DNA of 64,000 bases from Pelosinus fermentans JBW45 (GTDB lineage Bacteria; Bacillota; Negativicutes; DSM-13327): positions 3,626,501 through 3,690,500 of the forward strand of contig NZ_CP010978.1 in NCBI RefSeq assembly GCF_000271665.2, in the 5' to 3' direction. How positions within the stretch are numbered: position 1 is the first letter of the stretch; each line of letters opens with the position of its first letter. Shown here in pieces: positions 62,118 through 64,000 of the stretch. The position numbers and the translations under genes are program-made. A model generated the notes under the pieces. The model did no database searches. It had not been told where the DNA came from and saw nothing but the letters and a program-made list of their open reading frames with translations.

Positions 62118-63539
62118 TTATGCAGTTATTTCTGATTTTGCCTCTTCTGCCGTATTTTTCAGGGCATTTTGATCCAAATAATCATACACAGCTTCTTTGT
62201 TCTTTCTGAACAAGACGTACAAGACCAGATAGACTGCTACTGCAATACCAATCAATATTGGGGATTGACTGAGGAAAGCTAAAAAGACTAAGCCCATCAA
62301 AGGTTTTCCTAAGATATTAAAGCTAGTAATCAATAAAGCACCTACTGGTAAATGAACGCCTACGGATGCACAAATATCAGTGAACATGGGCGCTGTATAG
62401 GTACACATATACAAACCAGCACTAAACCATATGGTACCAGTAATCAGTACTTTAAAGATATTGCCGTTTACCAGGGGCACAATCCCTTGTACCATGAAAG
62501 GCAATGCTAACAAATCAACGACGGGCAGTACCTGATTTCCTGGTAAGGCAAGAGCCATGAAGACCATAATGGGAATGAGAATGATACCGGAAATTAACGT
62601 CGCAGGTTCACCATAACCAGTAGCATCATTTACGCCAAGATACCATTTACGTGACTTACTGCCATTCTTAACGGACTTTTTAGCAGCATCGGTTATTGGC
62701 AGAAAGGCTTGGGCAAATAAGCCTGCAACACGAGGAAAGATCGCCATGATCGCACTTGTAGCAATCCCCATTGTCGCAACTTGCCCCCATGCAGCTAATG
62801 TACCTAAGGCTTTGAAATTCCCCATAATGCCGATAAAGATGCCCAGCAATAAACCTAGGGAAACAGGCTCACCAAAAAAACCTAATTTTTTTTGCAGCTC
62901 CTCAGGACTCAATTTAATTTTATTCAAACCAAACGCGTTTAATATCGGATCAAAGGCTACTGTAAACAGTGCCGCCTCAATATTATGCATAGCAATAATT
63001 GTACAATTGGGGTATTTATAATAGGTTGACCAGCGTTTGGCGATGAGCTCTGCGATGAGCAGACTATACATATTCAATAAAATCATACATCCTAATGATA
63101 GGATCATATTTTTAGTTACCATATAAATCATCGAACCCCATACCATATAGGAGTAGTTATTCCATAAGTCACCAGGTTGAAATACATCGGTCCATCTGGT
63201 GAGAAACAGTACCGTCTGTACTAATAATCCAACTCCTAAGAAAATCATGCCCGCTTCGGTAGAGTAAGCTACCAATGCGGTAGCCTGCCAGCCTACATCA
63301 AATACAGGAAGTTGAATCCCCGTATTTTCTACCATGCTTTTGACTACGGGTGTAATAATCGGTGTAAATGCATTCAGCAGAAGTGTAAACCCTTCTAACC
63401 CAACTCCAGCATATAAGGCAGAGAAGAAAGCTTTTTTATTATTCACTTTTAATATTTTGGAAATAATAAAAATGATAACTGGAACAAATACAGGCGATCC
63501 AAAGGTCTGGAAAACTTCTTTTAAGGTTTCAAAAAACAC
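62118..63539 (-). CDS. PTS galactitol-type IIC component
   Basis: Polytopic membrane permease of 473 residues of the galactitol (Gat) PTS family. The N-terminus FETLKEVFQTFGSPVFVPVIIFIISKI and motifs GVGLEGFTLLLNAFTPI, HNIEAALFTVAFDP and VNDATGYGEPATL are typical. It transports and phosphorylates a polyol or sugar with IIA and IIB from the adjacent genes. Substrate not readable; neighbouring arabinose-type enzymes suggest a pentitol, tetritol or related sugar. Confidence 0.9.
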   Translation of the reverse strand: MFFETLKEVFQTFGSPVFVPVIIFIISKILKVNNKKAFFSALYAGVGLEGFTLLLNAFTPIITPVVKSMVENTGIQLPVFDVGWQATALVAYSTEAGMIFLGVGLLVQTVLFLTRWTDVFQPGDLWNNYSYMVWGSMIYMVTKNMILSLGCMILLNMYSLLIAELIAKRWSTYYKYPNCTIIAMHNIEAALFTVAFDPILNAFGLNKIKLSPEELQKKLGFFGEPVSLGLLLGIFIGIMGNFKALGTLAAWGQVATMGIATSAIMAIFPRVAGLFAQAFLPITDAAKKSVKNGSKSRKWYLGVNDATGYGEPATLISGIILIPIMVFMALALPGNQVLPVVDLLALPFMVQGIVPLVNGNIFKVLITGTIWFSAGLYMCTYTAPMFTDICASVGVHLPVGALLITSFNILGKPLMGLVFLAFLSQSPILIGIAVAVYLVLYVLFRKNKEAVYDYLDQNALKNTAEEAKSEITA

Positions 63540-63568
63540 ATTGATTTCCCCCTTTTACTTTATTTATT

Positions 63569-63877
63569 TTATGATTTACTTTCTATTTCTTTGATGACAC
63601 GCATAACCTCATCCAAAAATTCATCTTCACCAAAGCCAGTCAAAAAACCGACTGCATCAATGGTAGGAACAGGATAGTTGCCCTTTGGCAGCGGACTTGT
63701 GTGGGTAATAAAATCATAATTACCACCTTCGGATAATTGCAGTGCTTCCGTTGGCTTTGCCTCTGTCGCCGTAATTTTGATCCCTTGTTCCTCCATTGCT
63801 TCCTTTAGCTTCTCAGCGATCATTGATGAAGTAACTGTACCAGAACCGCACACTGATAGTACATTAAACTTTCTCAT
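63569..63877 (-). CDS. PTS galactitol-type IIB component
   Basis: Cytoplasmic phosphocarrier of 102 residues with the phospho-cysteine C10 in SVCGSGTVTSSM and the C-terminal VGFLTGFGEDEFLDEVMRVI of GatB-type proteins. Transfers phosphate from IIA to the substrate bound by IIC, whose gene begins 30 bases downstream. Confidence 0.92.
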   Translation of the reverse strand: MRKFNVLSVCGSGTVTSSMIAEKLKEAMEEQGIKITATEAKPTEALQLSEGGNYDFITHTSPLPKGNYPVPTIDAVGFLTGFGEDEFLDEVMRVIKEIESKS

Positions 63878-63921
63878 TTCATTACTCCCTTCTAACTCTT
63901 ACTTTATTTCATTGCCTTGGC

Positions 63922-64000
63922 CTATTGGTCCAGGCAACTTAATAACTCTGAAATCTCTTCTTTGGAGCTGGCATCCCGAACTTTGATCAGCAGCTCTTTA
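63922..64000 (-). CDS. PTS IIA component, C-terminal fragment (window edge)
   Basis: The last 26 codons of a gene entering from beyond the window: KELLIKVRDASSKEEISELL then SCLDQ and a TAG stop at 63922-63924. The tail resembles the C-terminus of fructose/mannitol-type (GatA-like) IIA proteins, and a IIA gene is expected before IIB. The active-site histidine lies outside the window. Confidence 0.7.
   Translation of the reverse strand, partial: KELLIKVRDASSKEEISELLSCLDQ

Overview
The window looks like a chromosomal segment of an anaerobic, spore-forming-type Firmicute of the class Negativicutes (Sporomusaceae, Pelosinus-like). This rests on gene content and style: FixABCX/ETF fermentation genes, a split glycine dehydrogenase, B12-dependent diol metabolism in a microcompartment, strong AGGAGG ribosome binding sites, TTG/GTG starts and AT-rich spacers. 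No rRNA, tRNA, CRISPR, prophage or intact insertion sequence was seen. The taxonomic call is inference.

Layout, mostly on the minus strand. (1) 1-8286: an acid-activation and electron-transfer operon (propionate-type CoA-transferase, two acyl-CoA dehydrogenases, EtfBA, FixC, FixX, MFS carrier) behind a sigma-54 promoter, with its likely sigma-54 activator at 8678-10105. A soluble chemoreceptor (10231-11046) has its own sigma-54 promoter. (2) 11443-18889: a sulfur operon, ssuABC-type ABC transporter, AprA-like flavoprotein, AprB-like ferredoxin, cysD, cysN, starting at a clear sigma-A promoter and carrying the same small RNA hairpin motif at both ends. (3) 19209-19934 (+): a GlpF-type channel. 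(4) 20049-30217: a glycine cleavage operon gcvT-H-PA-PB, two radical-SAM genes that fit the LipS1/LipS2 lipoyl synthase, lplA, lpd and glyA, behind two consecutive tandem glycine riboswitches (four aptamers, two terminators).

(5) 30406-44546: a 1,2-propanediol-utilisation microcompartment operon in the order pduU-V-A-B-C-D-E-G-H-K-J-L-(M-like flavoprotein)-O-P-S-T. It is followed upstream by a two-component system in which the PocR sensor domain sits on a histidine kinase (46502-47713) and the AraC output domain on a response regulator (44855-46477). Then come cobT with a cobalamin riboswitch, cobC and cobS (nucleotide-loop assembly of B12). On the plus strand are an iron-type alcohol dehydrogenase and pduN, the shell vertex protein missing from the main operon. 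The B12-dependent diol dehydratase, its reactivase, PduO/PduS cobalamin recycling and the nearby cob genes form one functional block.

(6) 53078-57619 (+): a CorA-like protein without the GMN motif, a DJ-1/PfpI protein, an amino-acid permease, a metallo-beta-lactamase-fold protein and a 62-residue unknown protein. (7) 57962-64000 (-): a galactitol-type PTS (IIA partial, IIB, IIC), AraL-like HAD phosphatase, AraM-like dehydrogenase, AraD-like class II aldolase/epimerase and a 2-hydroxyacid dehydrogenase, which together look like a catabolic island for an unidentified polyol or sugar. Intergenic spaces hold three families of short palindromic repeats.
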